DNA of 64,000 nt, from NCBI RefSeq assembly GCF_024713945.1, contig NC_134684.1:4347001-4411000 (forward strand). Reading direction: 5' to 3'. A model generated the notes under the pieces. That model was given only the letters and a program-made list of their open reading frames with translations. It had not been told where the DNA came from and did not search any database. Below, piece after piece: positions 1-10,900 of the stretch. The DNA comes from Dermatophagoides farinae (Eukaryota; Arthropoda; Arachnida; Sarcoptiformes; Pyroglyphidae). Made by a program: the position numbers and the translations under genes. The stretch's first letter is position 1. Each line of letters opens with the position of its first letter.

Positions 1-1
1 G

Positions 2-1009
2 TCAACGACACATTCTGATTTGATTCTCTGGTTTTCTGGCGATATATTCTGGATGCCAGCATTATCGATGAAAACGATATGTGAAATTGATCTAACTGAA
101 TGGCCATTTGATGAACAAACATGTTTGTTTCGTTTTGCTTCATGGACCTATGATGGTGATGCATTAAATTTGGTTAATGTTTGTAAGTTTTAATTGATTG
201 TTGATCGATTGGCACAAACAAATTTTTGTTCCTTTACCAACCATCTATGTTGCAATAGCCGACAAAATTGATTTGACCAGTTTTTCAGAAAATTCTGAAT
301 GGGATATAACCGATTCATCATGTGAATATATGGTGCATGATACTAATGAAGGTGGACAATTTTTTCCCGAAGTAGTTTTTTCATTGAACATCCGTCGTAA
401 AACATCTATTTATCGTTACGTTGTATATTATCCGGTGATCAGTGTATTATTTTTAAACCTGATGGCATTATTCTTAGATGTACGTAATACGTTACGTTTT
501 CATCTAAGCACATTATCTTTTGTCACATTATTATTGGTGGCATTGTTTTTGGGTAATAAACTTGGATTTGGTTCATTGGGTATACCTAAAGTCAGTATGT
601 ATCAATTTCATTTTCGATTTCTGGCACAAAACATTGTTTCTCATTGGTTTTTTTTTGCTTCGAACTTATAAATATAGTCAAATACATTGGTCAGATGATT
701 ATGATGACAGCATTCACATTACTTTGGTTTGCATTCTCAGTGAATTTTATACGATCAACATTTGAAATACCATCGATAATAATGCGTACAATTGAACCAT
801 TACAACACTATCTTGTCAGCAAAGATATTGAATCTGTACAATTGACCAATAATGATTTGGAAAATCAGAATTCCGGTGGCGGTCAGCATAATCAAACATT
901 GGCTAAACATAAATCAAACATATCACAATCGAATCTAATCATCGTACAAATTGTGGATAAAATTCTTTTTGTTCTCTTTTTCATTCTAATCATCATTTTA
1001 CACAATTGA
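2..1009 (+). CDS. Cys-loop (nicotinic acetylcholine receptor-like) ligand-gated channel subunit, 5'-partial, three exons seen
   Basis: Pentameric plasma-membrane ion channel subunit; the window holds the last 282 residues. Exons are 2-182, 259-594 and 678-1009, with two short introns (76 and 83 bp) and continuous frame. The Cys-loop is clear (WPFDEQTC followed by FASWTYDGDALNL), then EWDI and the pre-M1 arginines (NIRRKTSIYRY), M1 with its proline (YYPVISVLF), M2 (LSTLSFVTLLLVALFLG), M3 (MMTAFTLLWFAFSVNFI) and a hydrophobic M4 close to the C-terminus (IVDKILFVLFFILIII). The loop between M3 and M4 is short, about 75 residues. Only one cysteine lies in the C-loop region, so the vicinal Cys pair of alpha subunits is absent. 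The GEK-like motif before M2 is replaced by VRNTLRFH, so ion selectivity cannot be inferred. The family assignment is firm; the exact subtype is not. Confidence 0.85.
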
Positions 1010-1093
1010 ACCATCCATTCTTTCGATTGGCTATTGATGTTTATTTTCTACTCATACTCAAGCTTATGAAATGATTGAATTGAATCAAAATTG

Positions 1094-1099
1094 AATAAA
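1094..1099 (+). promoter_or_regulatory. Likely polyadenylation signal of the receptor gene
   Basis: AATAAA lies 85 bp after the receptor stop codon, followed by a second near-match. Placement is typical for a short arthropod 3' UTR. Confidence 0.5.
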
Positions 1100-1829
1100 G
1101 TTACAAATAAAACATGAGTCAATTAATTTTCTATCATTTATAATCCAATATTTGGTCACTATAGTGTGAAATGGGCGTTTTTCTTTTCCGATAGATGGTT
1201 AATGAACTGATGAGCTCATGCATGTAATCATTTTATTCAATGCGTTGTAATTAATCATAAACTGTCGACATGGCTAATTTTCCTCAATATGGATGGGAGT
1301 TTCGCTTTCTATCTTGATCATCAAGTCATCATCAGATTCGTTAATCATTATGCGATGAGCCAGACAATTTTTTTCCAATTCAGTCAACCATGTTAAATGT
1401 TACGATTAATAATCAGGAACAAATTTGCAATAAAAAAATATGCGAATTAACAAAATTTGCAAAATTTAAATTTTCAATTTGTCGATACTATCGATAGTAT
1501 TGAATTTGACTCGTATATAACAATATTGTTAACATTTTAACAATGTATGTATATTGCACATTCTCATCGATGATCATCATTGGAAATATTTTGTCAATGC
1601 AAATATAAATCATCGAAAAGCAAATAGGCTTGGCTTGCCAACGTTAACATTCTTTTTTTTTTGTTCATGATTAATGTCCGTTATCATCATAAAACGTTGG
1701 CTAAGTTATAGTCGAAATTGTATTGTAAATTTGTACCTAGAACGATCGCAACAACCCAACTACTGCCTTGTATTATTATCAAAAATCCACGGATTCTCAT
1801 TGACATATAGATTTTTTAATAATTGTAAA
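1100..1829 (+). other. Intergenic region upstream of UMP-CMP kinase
   Basis: No gene is visible. An open frame continuous with the kinase runs from an ATG at 1674 to 1829, so the end of this stretch could be 5' UTR or an N-terminal leader. A palindromic DRE-like site lies at 1485-1500. Confidence 0.5.
1489..1496. promoter_or_regulatory. DRE (DREF-type) TATCGATA site
   Basis: A perfect TATCGATA sits inside the 16-bp palindrome ATACTATCGATAGTAT (1485-1500), about 340 bp upstream of the UMP-CMP kinase start at 1830. In insects this 8-mer is the DREF binding site found at promoters of replication and nucleotide-metabolism genes, which fits the downstream kinase. Function here is inferred from the motif and its position only. 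Confidence 0.4.
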
Positions 1830-2548
1830 ATGTATGATTGGAACAATTTACCACGACCAAATGTGATATTCGTACTTGGTGGTCCAGGTGCCGGTAAAGG
1901 TACCCAATGCAGTTTGATTAGTAAGGTAATGCAACAAATGTGATGATATAAACCGAATAAAACCAGTCTTGCCCTATTTTTTATCATTAGAAATTTGGCC
2001 ATGTGCATTTATCAGCCGGTGATCTACTTCGTAAGGAACAAAATACAGCAGGTTCGCAATATGGTGAATTAATAGCTGAACATATTAAAAATGGAACAAT
2101 TGTACCGGTGGAAATTACATGTAAACTGTTGATGAATGCAATGTTGGAAAATATGATTTCACTGGCTAAAGTGGTCAATGGCACTGATAAGCCAATAGCT
2201 GTTGGAAATTTCCTTATCGATGGATTTCCACGTAATCAAGATAATTTGGATGGTTGGCAAAAATTTGTTGGTGATAAAGTTAAAGTTGAATTAGTTTTAG
2301 TGTTTGAATGTCCGGAGGAAGTGTATATTGCACGTTGTTTAAAACGTGGACAACATTCCGGACGTGCTGATGATAATCCGGAATCAATGAAAAAACGATT
2401 GGATACACATCTAAATCAAACAATGCCTATCGTTAAATATTATGAAAAACTCAATTTAGTCAAACGAATTGATTCAAGCCGTAGTATCAAAGAAGTACAC
2501 GAAGAATGTTGCAAAATTTTACAATCATTAATGGGTAAAAAAAATTGA
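1830..2548 (+). CDS. CMPK1: UMP-CMP kinase
   Basis: Transfers phosphate from ATP to UMP, CMP and dCMP in pyrimidine nucleotide synthesis. Exons are 1830-1925 and 1991-2548, joined in phase 0 across a 65-bp intron, giving 217 residues. Visible motifs are the P-loop GGPGAGKGTQC (about residues 12-22), the NMP-binding start SAGDLLR, DGFPRNQDN, and the LID segment RGQHSGRADDNPESMKKRL. All fit the short-chain UMP-CMP kinase group rather than adenylate kinase. There is a short insertion (about NGTDKPIAVG) before the FLIDGFPR strand. The chosen start (MYDWNNLPRP) gives a near-normal family length; an in-frame upstream ATG at 1674 would add 52 residues, possibly a mitochondrial leader or simply 5' UTR. 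The next gene follows in the same direction about 285 bp later. Confidence 0.93.
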
Positions 2549-2832
2549 ACTGAGCCAATCGATAAATTCGTTCGTTTATTTTTCTATTTCTATTTGAACA
2601 GAAAAGAATTCATCATTAAACTTTCAACTTTTCGAAAATGCCATTTTCTCTAAATTTATTTGCGTTCGCTTATTTATGAACTGTTCTTTTTTGTTTTGTT
2701 TTCAAGCAAAAATCACAAACGCAACTCGTTGCCAAATTATTTCTCAACAATGTGTGTGTGTCTGTGTAGTTTTAGGCGCGATTTTGATTGTTCATTTCAT
2801 TTGTTGTCAAAACTTTATTTCGACGCAAAATA

Positions 2833-3375
2833 ATGGATGTCTGCGAATTTATTGCCGAAGACGATCTTATTGAAATTGTTCCTACATTTCGTTATGATCG
2901 TCAATTAAATTTGATTACCGGAGATTTTGGTCCATTTCGTCCATCGGTACCGGTCAAAGTGCCAATGTGGCTGGCAATCAATCTACATCGGCAGAATAAA
3001 TGTTCAATAATATCACCATCGTGGGTGAACAATCTGCCACGGCTTCAGGATGAACAGGAAAACGAAACTACACGATTACTTCCACCGCCGGATTTACATT
3101 GGAGAGAAACATTAAAATTATTGGAACAAGAATTTGGACGTAGTATTCAATGTTCCGATCTGATTGAACGACGTGAAGCAATATTGAAAAAATCTGTCCA
3201 TGAATTATTCCGTGAAGCATACGAAAAAAATACAATGTTCATTGGTGATGTAACATTGGATAATGCTACACCGGCAGAATTAATATTAGTCAAAGAAATG
3301 ATTGCCAAAGGTTTTAGACGTCTACAAGAATTACGTCGTAATGTATTATCGGCATCGAATCGTAAACATTATTAA
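2833..3375 (+). CDS. GINS2: GINS complex subunit 2 (PSF2)
   Basis: Subunit of the four-protein GINS complex that, with CDC45 and MCM2-7, forms the eukaryotic replicative helicase. It is a single exon of 180 residues, close to the roughly 185 of animal PSF2. Typical segments are the N-terminal FIAEDDLIEIVP, the strongly conserved GDFGPFRPSVPVKVPMWLAI (about residues 31-50), the CSIISPSWV block, and a helical C-terminal half ending in the VKEMIAKGFRRLQELR helix. The start at 2833 (MDVCEFIAEDD) matches the family N-terminus; the open frame upstream to 2788 is low-complexity and is not preferred. An AATAAA follows shortly after the stop (near 3408). Confidence 0.93.
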   Translation: MDVCEFIAEDDLIEIVPTFRYDRQLNLITGDFGPFRPSVPVKVPMWLAINLHRQNKCSIISPSWVNNLPRLQDEQENETTRLLPPPDLHWRETLKLLEQEFGRSIQCSDLIERREAILKKSVHELFREAYEKNTMFIGDVTLDNATPAELILVKEMIAKGFRRLQELRRNVLSASNRKHY

Positions 3376-4506
3376 CAATTCAACGTCAATTACAAATTAC
3401 AAATCAAATAAATACGTAATGGGCAGCTTGTTTGTTTGTTTTATTCAAAATCAATCATCTGCTGAAATACATTCATACAGTACAGAGAAATTAAACTTTG
3501 ATTGCAATAAAATTTGTTCAATTTTTTTGTTTGTACGTGCTCTTAATATATTGATTGATTCAAATTGAATTCAATTCATTCGCCCCCTATTTCATGGTGT
3601 GCAAATTTTTTCAACAGAAAAAAAATTCAAATCAAAATGTCAACGTAACATTTTGTCTACGTTGCTTGCTCATGAATAAAACGTTTCACTTTTTTTATGT
3701 CATGGATTCAAGTGTAACCCAATTGGGTACGATAGATAAATTTTCCATACACATAGAGATAGTGAGGTTAAACTATGCTCTTTTGTTTCAATTTTTGTTT
3801 TCAACAACAAATGAAAACGAATGGAAAAAGAAATAAATGTCGTGATAACAATCAAATGCGAATATTTTGTGTCATGCACGTATGTCTGTGTACATTCGAA
3901 TGTTTTCATGTGTGAGTGGTGGCTATTGACATGGAATGATGATAAAATAAAAGTTTTCTTTTTTTCTTTTTTCGTTTGTTATCATTCAAATGTTGAAAGT
4001 TGTCTGCTATCTGTGTTTAATGTAACATACAATGATGACCACAACAAAGCAAAGTAACTATGTTTTCTTGTTTCCATTAACGTCTTAACTGTTTTTTTTT
4101 TGTTTTGTTTTTGCTTCGTTCCCTTTTCTATTTTGGAATCAATCATGTTTTTCAAAACGTAAACACACACGCAATCGTCGTAACGATTTGTACCTGATTT
4201 CTTAATGATAAGCCTTGATTAAATGAATCATCATCATTAATGTAATTTGAAGAGAAAGGAAAAGTGATAATCTCACAAAATTGTGATGTGATCAATGTTA
4301 TCATCGAATCTTATTAATAATAAAGATGGTGAACATCGCCACAAACATTCTATATATCGAATGGTGTTCAATCTACAATACTTTCAAATCAAATTTACGA
4401 TAAGCACTCAGCTTGCTTTATGATATGTGAGATTTTTTTCCTTATTGATTTTTTAGCCCGCATAATTTTTGGTGTCAACACACAACACAAAGCCAATTTA
4501 TAATTT
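3376..4506 (+). other. Intergenic region between GINS2 and the acyl-CoA synthetase
   Basis: T-rich sequence with only short, low-complexity open frames on both strands and no recognisable protein or RNA. It should contain the 3' end of GINS2 and the promoter of the acyl-CoA synthetase, but I see no clear TATA box or initiator. Confidence 0.5.
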
Positions 4507-6889
4507 GTGATTCCAAAGCAGAAAAACATGTTTAAAGAAAAAATTCTACCAAAATTAGTGCTACTAAATACACGTCTGGTACTTGGAACATATACAGCAC
4601 TCACATTGCCATTCTATACAATTTACCAAAGACCATGGCGTGTATTGAATGCATCGAAAAAGCAATGGGCAACCAGGGAAAAATCATCAGATGGTTCATA
4701 TTATTATTGGAAACGATTAGGACCACCGGTTACATTGCCAAATGATTATCATCTTTGTAATACATTACAAGAAATCTATGTCAAAATGAAACAATTTGAA
4801 GATTTGGAAAAGAATAAACTTGGCTATCGTGATGTGTTATCTGCGCAATTGAAATTTGATTCAAAAGGTTTGGTTGATTTTCTTTTTTTCATTCAATAAA
4901 AATTTTTTTTTTTTCAAAACCAACCAATAGGACAACCAATCAAACAGGATGGCCGCGTGATCAAAGAAATCAAATTAGCCGATCATTATACCTGGCTGAA
5001 AACGAAACAAGTATTTGATAAATTTGAAATGGTCGGATCCGGTTTCAAACGATTGGGTCTTGGATCAGATGACCGTGTCATTATGTTTGCCGACACACGT
5101 ATTGAATGGTTTATTGCATCTTTTAGTTTGATGTTGTTTCAGATTCCAATCGCAACCTTGTTTTCAAATTTGGGTAACTGCTTTCGGAAAAATGTTTCAT
5201 AATTAATCTGAAACTTTTCTCCATACAGGCAAAAAGGGATTCGTGTTTGGTGTGAATCAACAAAAAGCCAAAGTGATAGTGACTTCGTATGATCTACTCG
5301 AAAGAATTCATAGTGTTATCGATCAGATGCCATGTGTTGAGAAAATTGTTTATATGCAATATGATTTTCAAAAAACGCAGCAAATACCTAAATTTCCTGA
5401 TCATATACAATTGATACCGTTCGATCAGCTGGAAGAAATGGGTCGAAAATCATCGATAAAAATACCGGATAAATTACCAAGTGCTGATCAAGTATCGGTA
5501 ATAATGTATACATCTGGTACAACCGGTATACCAAAAGCGGTAATGTTTACGAACAAACAATTAATATCTGCCGTATTAAGCTTGGCAAGTAATGTGCTGG
5601 AAATCGCTGATCAAGGTCCACGTCATATGTATGCATCATTTTTACCATTAGCACATAGTCTTGGATTTACATTCGAATGGTTTCTGTTTTGTGGCGGTGT
5701 TTCAATCGGTTATAGTAGTCCATATACACTGACCGACACATCACCGGGTAATCCACCCGGACAATTGGGTGATCTTAAATTGCTTCAGCCTACAACATTG
5801 GTTAGTGTGCCATTAATTCTTGATCGAATCGTCAAGGAAATCTATCTAAAACTTTCTGCACGTTCACCAATTCTTCCACCGTTATTCACATATCTAATGC
5901 AATATAAAACACGTTGGATTGATCGTGGTTATCGTACACCAATATTGGATAGAATTGTTTGTCGTCGTGTACAGGAACAATTCGGTGGTAAATTAGAATT
6001 CATTATCTGTGGTGGTGCTGCATTGAATCGGAAAACTGAAGAAATTATTCGTGCAGCTTTGAATGTTAAAGTCATGACTGGTAATTTTTTTCTGTTTCGA
6101 AATGCAACGTATTCACAATGTTTTATTTTTTGCCTAGGTTATGGCTTGACAGAAACGACAGGCGGTGTAACGGGGAAACATTTGGACGACATGACTTCCG
6201 GGTTTGCTGGTGTACCTATGGAAGGTGCATTTATTCGTTTGGTCGATTGGAAAGAAGGTGGCTATACATTCGATGATAAACCGAATCCACGAGGTGAAGT
6301 TGTCATCGGTGGTGAAAGTGTTGCACAAGGCTATTATCAACTTGAAGATGAAACAAATGCTGTATTCAAAACGGATTCGAATGGCATCCGATGGCTTTAT
6401 AGCGGTGATATTGGTGAAATATTACCGAATGGTCTTTTAAAAATTATTGATCGTAAAAAAGATTTAGCTAAATTACCGAACGGGGAATATGTTTCACTGG
6501 GTCGTATTGAAACAGTGATCAAAACAGCACCGATGGTCGAAAATTGCTGCATTTGTTTACATGATAAAATCAATGATATTGTTGCTTTGATAACTCCTAG
6601 TGTTAAACAGTTGAAAATTTTGGTCGAAAAATTGAACAAAGCTAACCTTACACATGAACAAGTGTGTGCAGATCCAGAAATAAAACAGGCCATCATGGAG
6701 GATATTCGTCAAGTTTGCCAGGCTTCAGGTCTACATGATAAAGAAATTCCGACACGAATAACAATTTGTCACGAAGAATGGACACCGGATAATGATCTAC
6801 TGACATCGGCATTTAAACTGAAACGTAATTCAGTATTGAAATATTATGCCAAAGATATTGAAAAATTGTTTCAACCAACAAAGCTGTGA
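4507..6889 (+). CDS. ACSL4: Long-chain-fatty-acid-CoA ligase, ACSL3/4 type
   Basis: ATP-dependent activation of long-chain fatty acids to acyl-CoA on ER or lipid-droplet membranes. Four exons (4507-4867, 4931-5173, 5229-6080, 6138-6889) give 735 residues, close to the usual ~720. The N-terminal hydrophobic stretch (LVLGTYTALTLPFYTIYQ) is the likely membrane anchor. The AMP-binding signature YTSGTTGIPK is at about 295-304, GYGLTETTGG spans the exon 3/4 junction at about 486, and YSGDIGEILPNGLLKIIDRKKD followed by KLPNGEYVSLGRIE is the family gate/adenylation segment; the GEYVSLG form is characteristic of ACSL3/4. A second possible start is the ATG at 4528 (MFKEK). Intron 3 (6081-6137) is 57 bp without a stop, so it reads through as coding. 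The symbol marks the subgroup; ACSL3 and ACSL4 are not separable here. Confidence 0.92.
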
Positions 6890-7957
6890 ATGGAAATTCC
6901 TAACAAGATTTGTGACGAGAGAAACAAAAATTATTGTAATTAATTTAATTTAATAATTTAATCGTACAATTTCCTTTTTTTGTTTTTAATTGATTCCTTT
7001 TTATTATTTTTTGATTATTGACTACACACAAAAAAGTAATGGTCTGCGAGTAATCGCAAACGACATACGACTAGATGACTGACTATCGATATATCCACAA
7101 GTGTTTATATTTAATTATTATGAACAATCAATACACAATTTTCAATCATATTGATGACCTTTTTCAATTGCAATATTTTGATCGTTTTTGTATACAAAAT
7201 CTCAAATTCAAATTTCAGAATCTGACCATTCATATAGTATGTTTGAATATACAGTAATACCTCGCTTAAGCCAAACAGCGCCATATTAACATGCAAATGC
7301 TGCAGTGCTCCAATGGGGTGGCTAATATCCATTAGAGGGAGGTAATCTGTTTTTATTTTTGATCTCTATTCTTATCTTATCATTTATGTAATCACCAAAC
7401 ACACATTATCAGTATCTGATCATTCTACGGTTGTTTAGCTATTAGCTAATAGAATTTTCAAACAAATCAATAATTTTTTTACAGCTTTAATCTGAAACCG
7501 ACAGCGTTAATCGGGGTATTACTGTATTTGTTTCAGCAAAAAAAAAAATTCGAACCATCTGGATTTGGAAAGTTAACAATTGATCGTCATCTTTCACCAA
7601 CGATATAGCAAACTGTTGCTTGTTTTTTATTTCTATTATTATTCAATTGTTATTTTATTATTTATTATTGATTTAATTTAATTGATTGAGAAGGGATTGT
7701 ATATAATATAAAAATTTAATCACCTTGTTGTCAATGGTGATTGATTATTATTACCTTTATTCTGTTGTTTTGTTGTGCGTGAAACCATCACTTTCGAGGT
7801 TTTGCATACCTGTTAGATTGTCGTTATTTTCACTTATCAACCACCGACTACAAATCAATCACATTTGATCAATAGTAGTATTAGTTTTTATCCAACAAGA
7901 GCAAGTCTGCTTATTTTCTTTGTGTTTGTGTCCTTGTAAATTAGAAAGAAACCAAAA
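6890..7957 (+). other. Intergenic region between ACSL and VPS13, with one inserted element
   Basis: Apart from the inverted-repeat element at 7252-7524, this is AT-rich non-coding DNA. The last 200 bp before the VPS13 ATG probably include its promoter and 5' UTR, but no definite core element can be named. Confidence 0.5.
7252..7524. mobile_element. Short non-autonomous DNA transposon (MITE), Tc1/mariner-pogo-like ends
   Basis: The ends are inverted repeats: left CAGTAATACCTCGCTTAA (7252-7269); right, read on the minus strand, CAGTAATACCCCGATTAA (7524-7507), matching at 16 of 18 positions. Each end is flanked by TA (7250-7251 and 7525-7526), the target duplication of the Tc1/mariner/pogo superfamily. 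The 273-bp interior has no open frame for a transposase. The CAGT...ACCTCG start resembles pogo/Tigger-type ends as I remember them. Mobilisation would need a transposase from elsewhere in the genome. Confidence 0.7.
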
Positions 7958-10900
7958 ATGGTTCTATCAAATCTGGTTACAAGTTTAATGAAAAATTTTC
8001 TTTCGCCATTTGTTGAAGATTTTAATGCCGATCAGTTGAATATATTTGGATGGAGTGGACAATTTACATTGTCGAATGTAAATATCAAACCGAATGCATT
8101 CGATTCATTACGGCTGCCATTTCGTGTTACACATGGTTTTATTAGCCAAATCGAAGCTCAAGTACCATGGATGAATATCTATACCGAACCGATTGTCATA
8201 CGAATCAGTGATGTATATGCTGTCATTGTGCCAAACACTGAAATTGCATATAATGAAAAAGATGAAAAAGATTATGAATGGCAGCTGAAAAAATCTTATC
8301 TTGAAAATATCGAACAAATCAAACAAAAACTTGAACAAGAATCAGATGGCTCATCCAAGAATGAAGATGATGGTTTTTTCATGAAATTAATCGCTGCTGC
8401 CATTAAAAATATTCAGATATTCATATCAAATATTCATGTTTGTTACGAAGATAGCACATCTAGTTCACGGCCATTTCAGATTGGATTGGTATTTTCACGA
8501 CTAGTCTTTGAAACTGAATCGAGTAATAATGTCAAAAATGGATCTGTCGATAATATTATCAATAAGATTATCAAACTTGAAGGTTTCGCATTCTACCTGA
8601 ATTATCGACAATTTGATCGTTATCATGGTCGGGATCGACAATGGGCATTGGCCAAATTGAAAGCATATTTCGTCAATAATGAAACGAAAATGGTCAATTA
8701 TATTCTTTGTCCAAATGATTTTGTTACCTATGCACAGATTGATCGTAGACCAGAAGTATCGAATTATAGTCATGCAATCATCAATTTAGATATGCATTTG
8801 GGTGATTTTCAAATTAAATTCGATAATCATCAAGTACATTGTCTGCTATTACTATTGGATGCTATTGATCGCATTAAAGTGGCTAGTTTATATCGAAAAT
8901 GGCGGCCCACCATATCGATTAATGGTAGTAAAATAATTTGGTTATTAATCTGTTCGTATTAATTAAACATTTATTTATATTTATTATTCATTTCCAGATA
9001 ATCCTCAAGCATGGTGGCGATTCCTATATTTAGCCATAACAGAAACTGGCATCCGTCGACGGAAACGAGAATTTTCTTGGGACCATATTGAAACCGCTTG
9101 TAAACTTCGAAGAAGATATCTAGATCTATACAAACGAAAATTACTTGGACAACAAAAAATTGATGAAGAACTTGAAGAATTGGAACGAGAATTGAATCTA
9201 GTCGTTATTGTTATTGTCAGAGCTGAAGCTGAATATGCGACGAAAAAAATTCTTAAAGAAATGGAAAAAGAAAAATCAAAAAGCGGCTGGTTTCGCAGTT
9301 GGTGGTCATCGGGCAAAAATAATAATGAAAAATCGGTTATTGAAGATTTGAAAAAAGAATTCACCGAAGGTGAAGAAAAGGAAAAACTATACAAAGCAAT
9401 CGGTTATGAAGAGAATGCATTGGCCATACTATATCCACCAGATTATGTTGCACATCGAATTCAGTTTCGTATTAATCGTTTTAATGTTACCCTTCGGAGT
9501 GAATTCGAAAATATAGCCATCGTCGAGTTGGAAAATTGTAGTTTTGGCTTTAAAAATCGTCCCTGTACCGGTAATATTGTTATTGATAATGAAATTGATT
9601 CGGTTCGAATAACCGGTACTAACGATGTGTCATTGATGAAAAGTACGGTGGAAAAGAAATTTCTGACATTCGCGTTTGAATTGAACCCGTTGGATAAACA
9701 AAGTGATTTTTCTGTGTTATTGGAAATGAAAAGTCTACACTTTCTTTATGATATTCAAACATTCAATCATCTTTTTCGCCTATTTACTCCGCCCGATAAT
9801 ATTAGTTTGAATGAAATTAAATCGGCTGCCCAAAATAAATTTGAAGATCTTCGTTTGGTCACATCATCACAACTTCAAAACGCAATCGATAAACACAAAC
9901 AGTTAAAATTACAGATCAAAGTTGAACCATCATTTGTGATTATACCGAAAAAAGCAGAATTCGATAAAGCAAATCTTTTTCTCCTTGTTTCGTTGGGCGA
10001 ATTCACATTAGTATCGAAATTGGTGCCAAAATCCAATGCAACACGAATAACCAGCATGACCAATAAGGATGAAATGAAACAATTGATTTATGAAACCTAT
10101 ACTTGTCACGTGAAAAATGTTCAAGTTGTTCTTAGTTCTCGAGATTATTGGCAACAAGATCTTCGTTGTTTGGATACCGAACGTCATATTCTTTGTCCAT
10201 TCGAAATAATCATAAATTTTCAACATTCAATCGTGCCTAATGATCGTCATTTTCCAAAGATTAATTTACAAGGTCAATTACCATCGATTGATTTGAAAGC
10301 TAGCGATAGTCAAGTATCACAGCTTTTGGTTCTTTTATCTACTCTACCTTATGGACCAACTTTTGAATCGAATACAGATTCCTCCTATCATTCATTGACA
10401 ACAACATCGGCGGCTACAAAATCAACAACATCAGTTTCAAAAGTGAAATCGAAAGTAACAGATGAAGTTATTGATGCAATGAATTATGCTGCTCGTGCCG
10501 TATCGGAAATCAATAAAAGTAAAGAATCAAAATGTGAAGAAGATGTTGTCGATACAAAAGGAACAATCATTGCCTATCGAGAATTGATTTTTAGTTTCAA
10601 ATTAAACGATATAAATCTAACAATGTATCGTAATGATCGTCGTGATGTATCCAAATTGACTAGATTTCAATTATTGAAACTTTCTCTTTACGGTGAAACT
10701 TTAAGTGATCAAACACTATGGGTCAATTGTACTGTTTGTGATTTACGTATCGATGATATTCGACCACAACGAAAACCAAATGGTATCGTAACAATGTTGT
10801 CAAAATCTCGTGTAATCGCTACTAAACAACAACAGAATGTTCAAAATAATGAAATGGAAGAAGAAGAAAGATCAATGCTTACAGTTTATGTTGCACAGAA

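Noticed and set aside
9005-9394. Minus-strand 129-residue frame within VPS13
   Set aside because: Antisense shadow of the conserved VPS13 N-terminal region, which has clear homology on the plus strand.
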